DNA of 15,100 bases, taken from NCBI GenBank assembly GCA_024220525.1, contig JAMYWO010000485.1:7799-22898 (forward strand). The letters are read 5' to 3'. Positions 1-8,510 of this stretch are shown in pieces; position 1 is the first letter of the stretch, and every line of letters starts with the position of its first letter. This stretch comes from Cochliopodium minus (taxonomy: Eukaryota > Discosea > Himatismenida > Cochliopodiidae). The notes beneath the pieces are model-generated. The model ran no database searches, had not been told where the DNA came from, and saw only the letters and a list, made by a program, of their open reading frames with translations. Made by a program: the position numbers and the translations under genes.

Positions 1-846
1 AGAGAAATCGTCAAGAAAATGCCCCACAGAAAATTCAAAATTGCAGGACAAGGAAACTTCACTCAATTCTTCGATGGACTCCCTAACGCACACTACTATG
101 GTAAAATAAAAAAAAAAATTCAAAAATTAAAAAAAAATTAAAAAATTACAATAAATATTAAAAAATATTTAAAAAATAAATAAAATAATGAATTTTATTT
201 AAAAAAAAAAAGGTGCTTTGGAAGGTAATGAAAGATCTGAGTTCTTGAAAGGAGCAGTCGCCATGCTTTTGCCTACTCTCTTCGTCGAGCCATTCGGAGG
301 GTCAATCGTTGAAGGACAATTTTGTGGTAAATAAAAAATGAAAAAAATATGAAAAAAATTTTAAAAAAATAAAAAATAATTAAAAATAATTAAAAAAATA
401 TAAAAATAAAAATGTCTTTTAATAATTAAATAATATTTTTAAAAAGGTGTTCCTGGTATCACTGTCAACTATGGTGTATTCGCAGAAACCATCGAACATG
501 GTGTCACTGGCTTCCGTTGCAACACTCTTGGTGATTGGATCAACGCTATTGAAGAAGCTGAAAAGTTAGACAGAAAATACATTAGAGACAGAGCTGTCAG
601 ACTTTATTCATACGAAGCTGTTGGTAAATCATTTTTTTTTTTTTAATAGTTCATTTTTATTTTATTTTGATTTTTATTTTAATTTTTTAATTTTTAATTT
701 TTATTTTTATTTTTATTTTTTTCTATTTAGGTAAGAGATATGACGCAGTTTTCAGACAAGTTTATGACTTGAGAGATGGTGGTTGGTACAAAAATGTTTC
801 TTACAACGTTTATAGAAGAGAACCTGGGATGTCTGCTTGTTCTTAA
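1..846 (+). CDS. Glycosyltransferase, GT-B fold (GT4-like), C-terminal part, 5' truncated
   Basis: Four exons remain: 1-100, 213-326, 447-623 and 731-846 (stop TAA 844-846), giving 168 residues; the start lies before the window. All three introns are phase 1, each splitting a GGT glycine codon as G|GT, and all end in AG. The spliced protein reads as the nucleotide-sugar-binding C-terminal Rossmann half of a GT-B retaining glycosyltransferase: a FKIAGQG strand-loop, then LPTLFVEPFGGSIVEGQFCG with the E-x7-E pattern (EPFGGSIVE), G-V-P-G-I, then ETIEHGVTGFRC as in the family's E..x.G.TG.l loop. The known role is transfer of a sugar from a nucleotide donor; acceptor and donor cannot be read from this fragment. 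No membrane segment is visible. An AATAAA lies at 880-885, 34 nt past the stop, and may be the polyadenylation signal. The gene converges on the nuclease-like gene with only 128 bp between stops. Confidence 0.85.
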
Positions 847-974
847 TCTTCTCAATCGAAAAAAATTTGATCAAACCAAAATAAATTTAAATTAAAAAGT
901 ATTTATTGTCAAAAAATGGAATTATTTGATTCAATATCATTTAATGCAATTAAATATTTTGGAAAATTTTTGTT

Positions 975-2909
975 TTATTTTTTTTTGATGTTTGGAGTAA
1001 AATGGATTAATTTCTTGTTTTTGTCAGTACAATTTTTGAACTCATAAAACTTTTCCCAAACCATCAAAGCAAAATTTGCTTTTTTGTAATCCTTGTATTT
1101 CAAAAGAGAATAAGTGTAAAATTGGTTTTCGCTTATACTAATATATTTTTTTTCTCCTTTTTCGATCAATTGTGAATGTTTTTTGACTTCGACAATAAAA
1201 AGATTACAATCCTTGTTGTCTCGATATGAACTAAAGAATAAATTTAGATCTTTATCTCCACAATCACCATTGAAACAAACAAGAAAGTCTGCACTGTAAA
1301 AACCAAATTCTCTTCTGAAATCAAGAAAATTTATGATTTCTACACATGAACATGTCTTTTCATGTCCAAAATAAATGTTTTTCCATATCCCTTGTCCCAT
1401 ATTAAACACCCAGTTTTGTTGAAAAGGTTTTTTAAGTTTATCCAATGCATCTCCAAAGCTTTTGATCACAATAAACCCCGATTTTTTCAACAAATTTAGA
1501 AATTTTTTTTCAACATATTTTCCAGCTAAGTCATTTGCAAGATTTGGTAATCCGATTAATTCATTGTCACAACTGTTCAGGTTTTCTTTATTGAAAGCGT
1601 CAATGATATTTGATTTTTTATCCTTTTGCCCAACAGACTTGAAAACCACTTCCTTATTTCTGTTGATGAAAAATGAATGAAAAACAATATCTTTTTCTTT
1701 TTCAAAGTCTTCTATAATCTTCTCTAAATCTTCGTAATACTTTGTAAACTCTTCCCATTTCTTATGAAATTCTTCTTTATTTTCAACTAAAATTTTGTCT
1801 ATTTCTGAGAAACTGATCTCATCAAATTTGAGTGTCTCGCCTTGTCTTTTTTCATAAGTAGAAAAAACTTTGTTTTTGTAAAGCATTTTCACAAGTGTAA
1901 ATTTTATTTTCTCCACATTTTTTCTCATCTCGAAATTTTTTGAGATTAGATATTTTTCATCATCTTTGTCTGAGAGAACATTTAGCAAAGAAATTAGTTT
2001 ATTTTTGGTCAATGGAGAACGGAAAAGGCGAATTCCGTTTCCAGAATTTGATCTAATGAATTTGTTGAAAAATTTCAAGATTAAAATGATTAAAGAAGAT
2101 GGTTCTTTATTTTCACTATTATTACTTTGAATTTCGTTAATACTTTGACAAAAAAAAAATTATAATTATAAAATTTTAAAAAAAAATTAATTTTACTCAT
2201 TTGATTTCTGTCTTATCCTGATCTCTTTTAAAACATTGAAAAATTTTTTCAATTTTAATTGAAAATTAAAAGAAAAAGTTTTTTTACCCATGTGGTATTT
2301 CTTTTTTAAGAATTTCTCTACTTAGTAACTGGCAATGTTCAATGAGTACTGCCCCAAATTCTTCAAAGTGATCTCTGATTAAAATCCAATAGCATTTACT
2401 CTTCTTTTCATTTTCAATAAAGGAGCCCAAATCAATAGTTTTTTTTAAATATTTGTTCAGAATTTCTTCAACTTTTTTGTTTGCTTTTCCAAGGTCTTTT
2501 TCTTTGATTTTTTTATTTTCGATTGAAAATGTTTTCCAGTATATTTCCCCAAGTGAATCAAAGTATTCGTTGAAGTCTTGTACTCCCTCAAGAAAAAATT
2601 TGGTCTCATCTGTCAAAAAGTTGACATTTTAAAAACATTATATTTTATTTTTTATTATTACCTTCAAAATCTTCGACTTTTTTGATTGATGTTTCTAATA
2701 ATTCTTTTTTGAACTCTGTTAACTTTTCAGAGAGTACTACATTAATTTTGGGTTCCTCTTTTAAAAAAAGAAAAAAATCAAAATCACTATTGTTAATTCA
2801 TTTAGTTTATTGGAATCAAAAAAATGAAAATAATTTTTTTACCTTTAATTCTGAAAAATTTTTTTGTGAAAAATCCTTTTTCCATTTTTCCTTTGATAAT
2901 TTGACTCAT
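975..2909 (-). CDS. PD-(D/E)XK nuclease-like protein with DUF3883-like C-terminal domain, four exons
   Basis: Exons on the minus strand: 2909-2843 (ATG at 2909-2907), 2757-2662, 2609-2288 and 2142-975 (stop TAA at 977-975). Joined they give 550 residues with phases 1, 1 and 2 kept. The apparent start inside the long last exon is a TTG, so it is not the real start; the frame is open upstream to the acceptor. Residues 1-350 are charged and helical, with coiled-coil-like stretches. The C-terminal part has the order of a PD-(D/E)XK fold: a helix with E373 (GKYVEKKFLNLLKKSGF), D447 (YSADFLV), then E480-V-K482 (LFIVEVKK), then an I-S-x-S-E-N-Q strand/helix with Q502 and a final LMVWEKF strand. This E...D...ExK...SxNQ order matches DUF3883/Mrr-like restriction-type domains, which cleave or bind DNA; cleavage here is inferred. 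The Sel1 gene lies 140 bp upstream on the same strand. The domain could instead be catalytically dead, since only sequence is seen. Confidence 0.75.
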
Positions 2910-3049
2910 TGTAGAATTAGAATTTTTTCTTTTGTGTTTTTACTTTTGTGTTTTTTTTTTTTTTATTTTTATATTTTGGACTTACAAAAATAACTTTGAT
3001 GGAATCTATAATATGAAATGATTATGATATGATATGAATATTCAAAAAC

Positions 3050-4791
3050 TCACTTTTCCTCTTTAATTATCAAATTCTCATTTTTAAAATCTTTTTTAGA
3101 AAACAAATTTTGAAAATAAAGAGGAGAATTCTGATCTCCCAACTTGACAGCTCTTTGAAAATAAAATTTAGATCTCTCCAAGTTTTTGGGAACAACATCA
3201 CCACGATGATAAACAATAGATAATATTCCATTGGCACTAGGATTGCCACTGTCCGAAGAATCAACGAGATATCTGAGAGCCTTTTCAACATCTTTTCCTA
3301 TACCTTTGTCTCCATTCAAATAAATCATTCCTTCAATAAAAAAAATTTTAATCAATTTAATTCTTTATATTTATTTCTATTAATTTTTATTTATTTCTAT
3401 TAATTTATTTTTATTTAATTTTACCAAGTTTATATTTAGCAAAAGCATTTCCCTTTTTTTCAGCTTTTTGATAATATTGTACAGCTTTTTGAATGTCTTT
3501 TTCAACGATACCAACTTGTCCATTTTGGAAAATCATACCCAAAGAAACACAAGCATAAGGATTTCCTCTTTCAGCAGAATTATTAAAATACTGTGATTAT
3601 TTAAAAAAAAAAAATGGAAATTTATTAAATTTTAAAAGAAAAACAAATGATCTTACTTGAAATGCTTTGCTAAAATTTTTTTCTACACCTTCCCCTCCAT
3701 TCTGATGAATAATTCCCAAACTGTAAGTCGCGAAAGAATTTTTTTTGTTCGCTTTTTCGAAATACTAATGAATTTGAAATAATGGAATCAAAATAATTAT
3801 TTTATTTTTTATGTTTATTTTATTTTATTTTTATTTTATTTTATTTTTTATTTATTTTTTATTTTTTTTACTTCAATTGCTTTTTTTAAATCTTTTTTAA
3901 CGTATTGTCCATGTTGATACATCACTCCCAAGCTAGAATAAGCGTATACATTGCCTTTCTCTGCTGCCACCTCAAAATTCTGTTTCGCCTTTTCAAAGTT
4001 CTGTGGAACTCCTTTTTTGAGACAAAAATAATCAAAAATAAATAAAATTAAAAAGATATTACCTTGCCCATTCTGATACATAACTCCTGAAAATTTTTTT
4101 TGTATTTAAGTAAAAAATCTATTAATATTTATGCTTGGGGATGTCCAAAAATATTAAATTTTGTTAGTGAAAATTTTTTTTGTAAGAATTGAATATGCAC
4201 AATATAATTTGGATCAATTTATATTTCAACATATGATAGTATATATTGATCATTGATTGAATATGATCATATTATCAATTGTATATGTTGATTGATTTGA
4301 TCAAAGATTATTGTAATATTAATTGATATCACATAATTTCAAATAATAGATTCAAATAATTTTTCAAATAAAACTTTTGGAGAAACCAAATGTGTCAAAG
4401 ATTTGGATATCTTTAAATAGGAAATGGTATAACTTAATTTTGTTTTATTCAGATGATTGATAAACTTACCAATACAAAATGATGCATGTGGATTATCTTT
4501 CTTGGATATCTCATAGTATCCCATCGCCTTCACATAATCCAATTTCACTCCCTTTCCATTCTGATACAACATTGCGAGTTGAAATGATGAGAAAGTATCT
4601 CCCTCATCGCTCAATCTTTCATATTCAGATATCTTCTTTACTATATCAACATCTGCTCCTTTGATTTTGGTGCTAAAATTACATATTTTTTTTGTTGAAA
4701 TTATTTTTCTCTTTAATTTCCCATTCATAAATATATTTTTCATATTTTTATCATTATTCTTCATTATCACTGATTTGAAACATCTTCTCAT
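3050..4791 (-). CDS. Sel1-repeat (SLR) protein, six exons, 346 residues
   Basis: Exons: 4791-4470 (ATG 4791-4789), 4086-4063 (a 24-nt microexon), 4011-3872, 3764-3657, 3590-3425 and 3330-3050 (stop TGA 3052-3050). Phases are 1, 1, 0, 0 and 1, and the 35-36-residue repeat register runs on across every junction, which is the best support for the model. Repeats show the Sel1 signature LG.(M/I)Y.NG.G(V)..d..KA..Y(F/Y)..A...GN..A, for example LAMLYQNGKGV, IGVMYQNGQGV, LGVMYQHGQYV, LGIIHQNGGEGV, LGMIFQNGQVGI and LGMIYLNGDKGI; about seven copies. Exon 4 is exactly 108 nt, one repeat long. Sel1 repeats form alpha-helical solenoids that bind protein partners in ER quality control, signalling or chitin synthase regulation; no partner is shown here. 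The first 60 residues are basic and repeat-free; no clear signal peptide. Intron 1 is unusually long at 383 nt. The gene is divergent to the Rab11-like gene. Confidence 0.85.
3797..3870. repeat. TTTTA-type low-complexity tract in a Sel1 intron
   Basis: A run of TTTTA and TTTTTTA units fills most of the third intron of the Sel1 gene (3765-3871). It carries no coding signal. Similar T-rich filler is seen at about 630-720 in the glycosyltransferase gene. Confidence 0.6.
4087..4469 (-). other. Long intron 1 of the Sel1-repeat gene
   Basis: At 383 nt this is the longest intron in the window, beginning with GTAAGTTT and ending TTTTCAG. Its first 130 nt stay open in the exon 1 frame for 43 codons to a TGA at 4341-4339. 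The middle part (about 4200-4330) has an unusual composition, with repeated TGATC, ATTGAT and ATATG words and the 14-bp palindrome at 4260-4273. No further Sel1 exon was seen in it in any frame. Confidence 0.6.
4260..4273. repeat. 14-bp perfect palindrome AATATGATCATATT
   Basis: The sequence equals its own reverse complement. It is flanked by ATTG on the left and TATCAATT on the right, which extend it as an imperfect dyad. It lies in the long first intron of the Sel1 gene among several GATCA/TGATC words. It could be a binding site or chance in AT-rich DNA. Confidence 0.5.
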
Positions 4792-4947
4792 GTTATGATA
4801 AACTCTTCAAATTTTATTTTTTTTCTATATCTTTTTATTTGAATTGAAATGCTTTCTTTCAGAAATAACAAACATCTTTCTTTTGGTTTCAATGTGGCCT
4901 CATTTCGTTTTAACTTACTTGGATTTAAAATTTTTGTTTATTTTTAT

Positions 4948-4980
4948 GAGGAAGATACTTTGAGGAAGTAAATCTTCCTC
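4948..4980. repeat. Inverted repeat GAGGAAGAT ... ATCTTCCTC in the divergent promoter
   Basis: Left arm 4948-4956 and right arm 4972-4980 are perfect reverse complements with a 15-nt spacer. A third copy of GAGGAAG in direct orientation is at 4962-4968 inside the spacer. It is among the more GC-rich stretches of this intergenic region. A transcription factor dyad or a transcribed hairpin are both possible. Confidence 0.5.
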
Positions 4981-5100
4981 TTTAAATCAAAAAAAAAGAA
5001 TGAAATTTTGAATTTAAATGACTGTGATCCAAATGGTTAATGAAAAAATAAAAGAGGAATAAATAAAGTTCCGATTTTAATATTCGTTGAAAAATTATTC

Positions 5101-5124
5101 AAAAAAAAAAAAAAAAAAAAAAAA
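5101..5124 (+). repeat. A24 homopolymer before the Rab11-like start
   Basis: Twenty-four consecutive A, followed by further A-rich sequence up to the ATG at 5166. Such A-rich leaders precede several plus-strand starts here (7986, 11461). The length may vary between copies or be affected by sequencing slippage. Confidence 0.8.
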
Positions 5125-5165
5125 TATTAAAAAAATTTAATAAAAAAAAACAAAAGAGAAACATA

Positions 5166-6030
5166 ATGAGTGCCGAAAGAAAAAATAGTGATCAATACGA
5201 TATTTTATTCAAAATTGTTTTATCAGGTGATACTGCAGTAGGAAAAACAAACATCTTGTCAAGATATACCGAAGATGAATTTTATCTCGAAAGTAAATCA
5301 ACCATAGGAGTAGAATTTGGATCAAATGAAGTAATCTACAAAAACAAAATACTCAAAGCACAAATATGGGATACTGGTAAAAAAAAAACAAAAAGAATTT
5401 AATAAATGATAAATAAATTAATAAAATATTGAAAAACAATTATTAAATAAACCAAAAATAAAATTAATTTTGATTCTTTATTATTAAAAAAGGATCATAT
5501 TTGGATAAAAATTGTTTGGGTAATCAACCATCTTTGATACAGATCAAATAAATTCTCAAACAAAAAAATTTTTTTTTTTAAAATTTGTAGCTGGACAAGA
5601 AAGATACAAAGCATTGACCACAAGCTATTACCGCGGAGCACACGGAGCACTCATAGTTTTTGATTTAACAAACAGAGCAAGTTTCGAACATGTACAAGAT
5701 TGGTATGATGAAATAAAGAAAAACTCCAGCTCAGCATCCCTCATCTTGATTGGAAACAAAAGCGATTTGAAGGAACAAAGAAAAGTCTCGGAGAAAGAAG
5801 CTCGTAGTTTCGCCGAAAACAAAAAGATGCTTTACATTGAGACATCTGCCTTGGAAGGAACAAATATTGAGGATTCTTTCACTAAATTGATCACTGACAT
5901 TTATGATATTGGTTGCAAAGAGTTTTTGGAGCCTCTTCAAAAGACTATCATCACTGAAAGTGAGGTCATTCGCTTGGATAAAGATACACTTGAAAAAAAG
6001 AAAAAGAAAAATTGTTGTAGTAGTAATTGA
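5166..6030 (+). CDS. Rab11-type small GTPase
   Basis: Two exons, 5166-5376 and 5591-6030 (stop TGA), 216 residues, intron phase 1 between WDT and AGQE. G motifs are all present: P-loop GDTAVGKTN, switch I STIGVEF, WDTAGQERY with the catalytic Gln, NKSD, and [29 protein letters not shown] and [14 protein letters not shown] are typical of the Rab11/RabA group rather than Rab1 or Rab5. The C-terminus has a lysine run and ends CCSSN, a double-Cys prenylation site like the CC-x-x-x end of Rab11. Known role of the family: GTP-dependent traffic through recycling endosomes and the trans-Golgi; in amoebae also linked to the contractile vacuole. The P-loop has Thr-Ala-Val where animal Rab11 has Ser-Gly-Val; the key Lys and Thr are kept. 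The start ATG follows an A-rich leader (CATAATG after a long A tract). Intron 5377-5590 contains a possible 27-nt cassette. Confidence 0.95.
5493..5519 (+). other. Possible in-frame 27-nt cassette exon inside the Rab11-like intron
   Basis: Within the 214-nt intron, TTATTAAAAAAG ends in AG at 5491-5492 and GGTAATC gives a GT at 5520-5521. The 27 nt between them keep phase 1 on both sides and hold no stop: inclusion would insert GSYLDKNCL between WDT and AGQE. Insertion there would break the switch II segment of the GTPase, so an included form would probably be inactive. It could be chance in an AT-rich intron; the splice-site strengths are ordinary and no transcript is visible. Confidence 0.2.
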
Positions 6031-6151
6031 GTATCTACTTGAATCTATTTTATTTATTAAATGTGTATATTTCAATTTTAATTTATTTTTTAAAAAAAAA
6101 TCGAGATTCTATCAGACCTAGTAACCATATAGAATTAAATCAATTTCTATA

Positions 6152-7361
6152 ATGGTATATCTATCAAATATATTTAAGAATTTGTTTTCATTTTTGCGTA
6201 TTCAAGGGAAATAAAGAATCTTCTTCATCAAAAAATAAATCCTCTTTTGAATCATTTTTCATAATAGATAAAGAAGCAAAATCATTGAAATTTGATGAAA
6301 TTGATTTGGAAATTGATCATAATCAGGCTTTAATTGATTTGTTAGAAAAGAAAGGTAGAATAATAAAAAAAAAAAATTTAAAATACCAAAAAATATTAAA
6401 ATTTTTTTAAATTGAAAAAAAAAAGACGATCCAATTATAAATGGATTGGAAGAAATAAATTTGAGTAGATTTCCTTTCGATGAAGAAAATTTTAAGAGGG
6501 TTTTAGAAGCTATCAACAATAATCTGAAAAAAATCAAAAAATTAGACTTTTCATTTTATTTAAATCATGGAGCCACTTCGATTGGAGCCATAACTGAGTT
6601 TTTAAAAACGAATAACAGTGTAAAGGAAATTAATTTAAATAATAATATCTTTGGGGAAGAAGGACTAAAACAATTATTCGAAAGTTTGAAACTAAACAAT
6701 ACCATTGAAATATTAAAATTGGAAAGATGCAATCTTTGTGTAAGTGGTATTATTTCTAAAAAACAATTTTCAATTTTTTAAAAAAATAATTTTGGAATCT
6801 GATAGGTGCAAAATATGTTTCCGATTTTTTTAAAGTCAATAAATCAGTCAAAGAAATTTTTTTGGCCAACAATTTGTTGGGGAGTTTAGGAATAAAAAAC
6901 TTGGTTTTAGGACTCCAAAAAAATAATTCTCTCAAAAAGTAAAACAAAAAAACATTTCTATAAAAAAGAGAAAATAAAACATATTTTTATATTTTTTTAA
7001 GATTAGATCTCTATGGAAACAATATAGGAGAAAAAGGAGCCAAAAAACTAATAGATATGCTCAATTATAATTTTTCTTTGTTTTTTATTGGTAATAAAAA
7101 TTTAACTATTAATCCATTAACTTTTATAAAAATTTACATTTGATAGATACTTACGAAAATCATGGAATGGGGAGAAGTAACATCAGTAAGATCGATTGTT
7201 TGCTGAAAGAAAATAAAGATTTGGTTAAAACAAAAATGACTATGTTGATTCTCAGAAAGATATCTCATTGTCATGTTTCTATGTTGCCTAGGCGCTTGCT
7301 TATTTACCTTTTCTATTTCTTGAAACAAAAGATTTCTTCATTTGATCTTATTGAAAATTAA
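6152..7361 (+). CDS. Leucine-rich-repeat protein (ribonuclease-inhibitor type), six exons, 302 residues
   Basis: Exons: 6152-6154 (the ATG alone), 6207-6354, 6426-6746, 6806-6938, 7002-7090 and 7147-7361 (stop TAA). Phases 0, 1, 1, 2 and 1 all fit. The frame of the second exon has no usable ATG, but ATGGTATAT at 6152 provides ATG followed by a donor, and splicing to the AG at 6205-6206 gives M-GNKESSSSKNKSS. That start fits the N-myristoylation pattern (Gly2, Ser6), suggesting membrane attachment. From about residue 55 there are five or six LRRs of the NLRC3/RNI type with L..(L/I)(N/D)L..N..(G)..G...L, for example EINLNNNIFGEEGLKQL, EIFLANNLLGSLGIKNL and KLDLYGNNIGEKGAKKL. The donor of exon 3 was placed at 6747 because it keeps the leucine-to-glycine spacing of the repeat; the better-looking GTAAGT at 6740 would shift the frame. 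LRRs bind proteins; no catalytic domain is present. The last exon leaves the repeat and is basic. Confidence 0.8.
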
Positions 7362-7985
7362 ATGATAAAAAAATTTTAACTATTCAGTGGAATGATCTTA
7401 AGAATCAATCCATCTTTTATTAAATTGTTAAATCAATCAGAGATAAAAATATCTATTTTATTTTTTATTCAATAAACTTCCACATAACCAAAGTTAATAT
7501 TTTAAAAAGAAAGAATGTTAATAAAATTGAAATCATAACACCATACAGTTTCGCTCATATTATCAATATCACCAAAAGAAAAGATCATTTGCTTTCATTT
7601 ACACCCATAAATCTCTTTGGATTAATAATTTTATGACTCGTGAAGAATTTTGATGCCAACCTTTTGAAACAAAATTTGAAATAATATTGTTTTCTCAAGA
7701 AAAGGAGATTATAAACCAAAACAAAACATTTTATGTGTATTGGTATCTAAACCTACATTGGGTGAATAAATTGAAGTTTAAAACACTTAAAAAATGGAGA
7801 TTTAGTGATTGAACAACCATTTTGGAATTGACACTACAAATTTACAAATATTCAAGGGCAATATCAGACCTGTAAAAAAAAATCAAATCTAAGAGTGTAT
7901 TTATGAAGAAAACCAAAATTCAATTCCATTTCTAAACACAAAGTCTAACAAACCCGAAAATTAAAATATAAATATTAAAAAAAAA
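7362..7985. other. Intergenic region between the LRR and coiled-coil genes
   Basis: These 624 bp hold no ORF or spliceable exon that I could support on either strand. Composition is less extreme than in introns, with mixed sequence at about 7540-7940. It should contain the 3' end of the LRR transcript and the promoter of the coiled-coil gene. The last 40 bp turn A-rich before the ATG at 7986. No tRNA-like structure was found by eye. Confidence 0.5.
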
Positions 7986-8350
7986 ATGGAAAAAGAATTA
8001 AATGAAATATTGAAAGATACTCTCAATTCATTCAATCATCTTGAAGAGTATATCATCCCTCAAATAAATTTTGAATATTAAAATCAATTTTAATTCACTA
8101 TAAAAATAGTTTGAACAATTCATTGGTGGAAAAAACAGTAGAATTAGAAAAGGAGTCCATAGATATAGCACATCAAAAGCCCAATGAAGAATTGAGAAAC
8201 AAAATACAGAATACATTGGAAGTATCCAAAGAAATAAAAAATGAAACAGAGATTTTGAAGAATGATGTGAATATTGCAATGAAAGAGATGAAAGAAAAGA
8301 TGGATAAACTAAGGGAAATGATTAATAATCTAAATATGAATCAAAATTAA
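7986..8350 (+). CDS. Small coiled-coil protein, 100 residues
   Basis: Two exons: 7986-8047 and 8110-8350 (stop TAA 8348-8350), with a 62-nt intron of phase 2 (GA|GTATAT ... AATAG|T). The ATG follows an A-rich leader (nine or more A). The protein is acidic to neutral, nearly all helix-forming, with heptad-like spacing of L/I/V/M (EKELNEILKDTLNSFNHLED, then ELEKESIDIA and MKEKMDKLREMINNLNMNQN). Its size and composition resemble small coiled-coil subunits of complexes such as BLOC/BORC or Mediator, but I do not recognise it and make no assignment. An AATAAA at 8405-8410 may end the transcript. It converges on the La gene; the stops are 160 bp apart, so 3' UTRs may overlap. Confidence 0.7.
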
Positions 8351-8510
8351 AGATAAATGAAAATATGAAAGACAAACAAGTCAATACATGAAGAAAAAGT
8401 TTGAAATAAAAAATTTGTTTTTTTTTAAAGTTAAAATCTTTATTACTGAGAATAAATCTTCAAATAAATTAAATTTTTTTGAAAAAAAATACTAAAGAGA
8501 AAGAAACCTC

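Larger units (their letters stand above)
4792..5165. promoter_or_regulatory. Divergent promoter region between the Sel1 and Rab11-like genes
   Basis: These 374 bp separate two ATGs facing away from each other, so they must carry both promoters and 5' UTRs. Base composition is more mixed at 4860-4990 than in the introns. It holds a 9-bp inverted repeat (4948-4980) and, next to the Rab start, an A24 tract. No TATA-like element could be singled out against the AT background, and no ORF of note is present. Confidence 0.5.

Noticed and set aside
975-2078. Nuclease-like ORF read as a complete single-exon gene starting at 2078
   Set aside because: The codon there is TTG, and the frame is open upstream to a splice acceptor with three more matching exons up to an ATG at 2909.
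2682-2993. Plus-strand ORF of 103 codons with a hydrophobic end
   Set aside because: It is antisense to spliced exons of the nuclease-like gene and its introns; poly-T reads as Phe/Leu, giving false membrane segments. Its start is not ATG.
3070-3291. Second minus-strand frame in the last Sel1 exon
   Set aside because: A shadow frame of the Sel1 exon; no repeat signature.
6152-6212. A 20-codon small ORF starting at 6152 as a gene of its own
   Set aside because: Its sequence is mostly the intron of the LRR gene, and the same ATG is needed for the LRR protein.
6259-6537. Minus-strand hydrophobic ORF
   Set aside because: Antisense of A-rich LRR exons and an intron; no splice or domain support.
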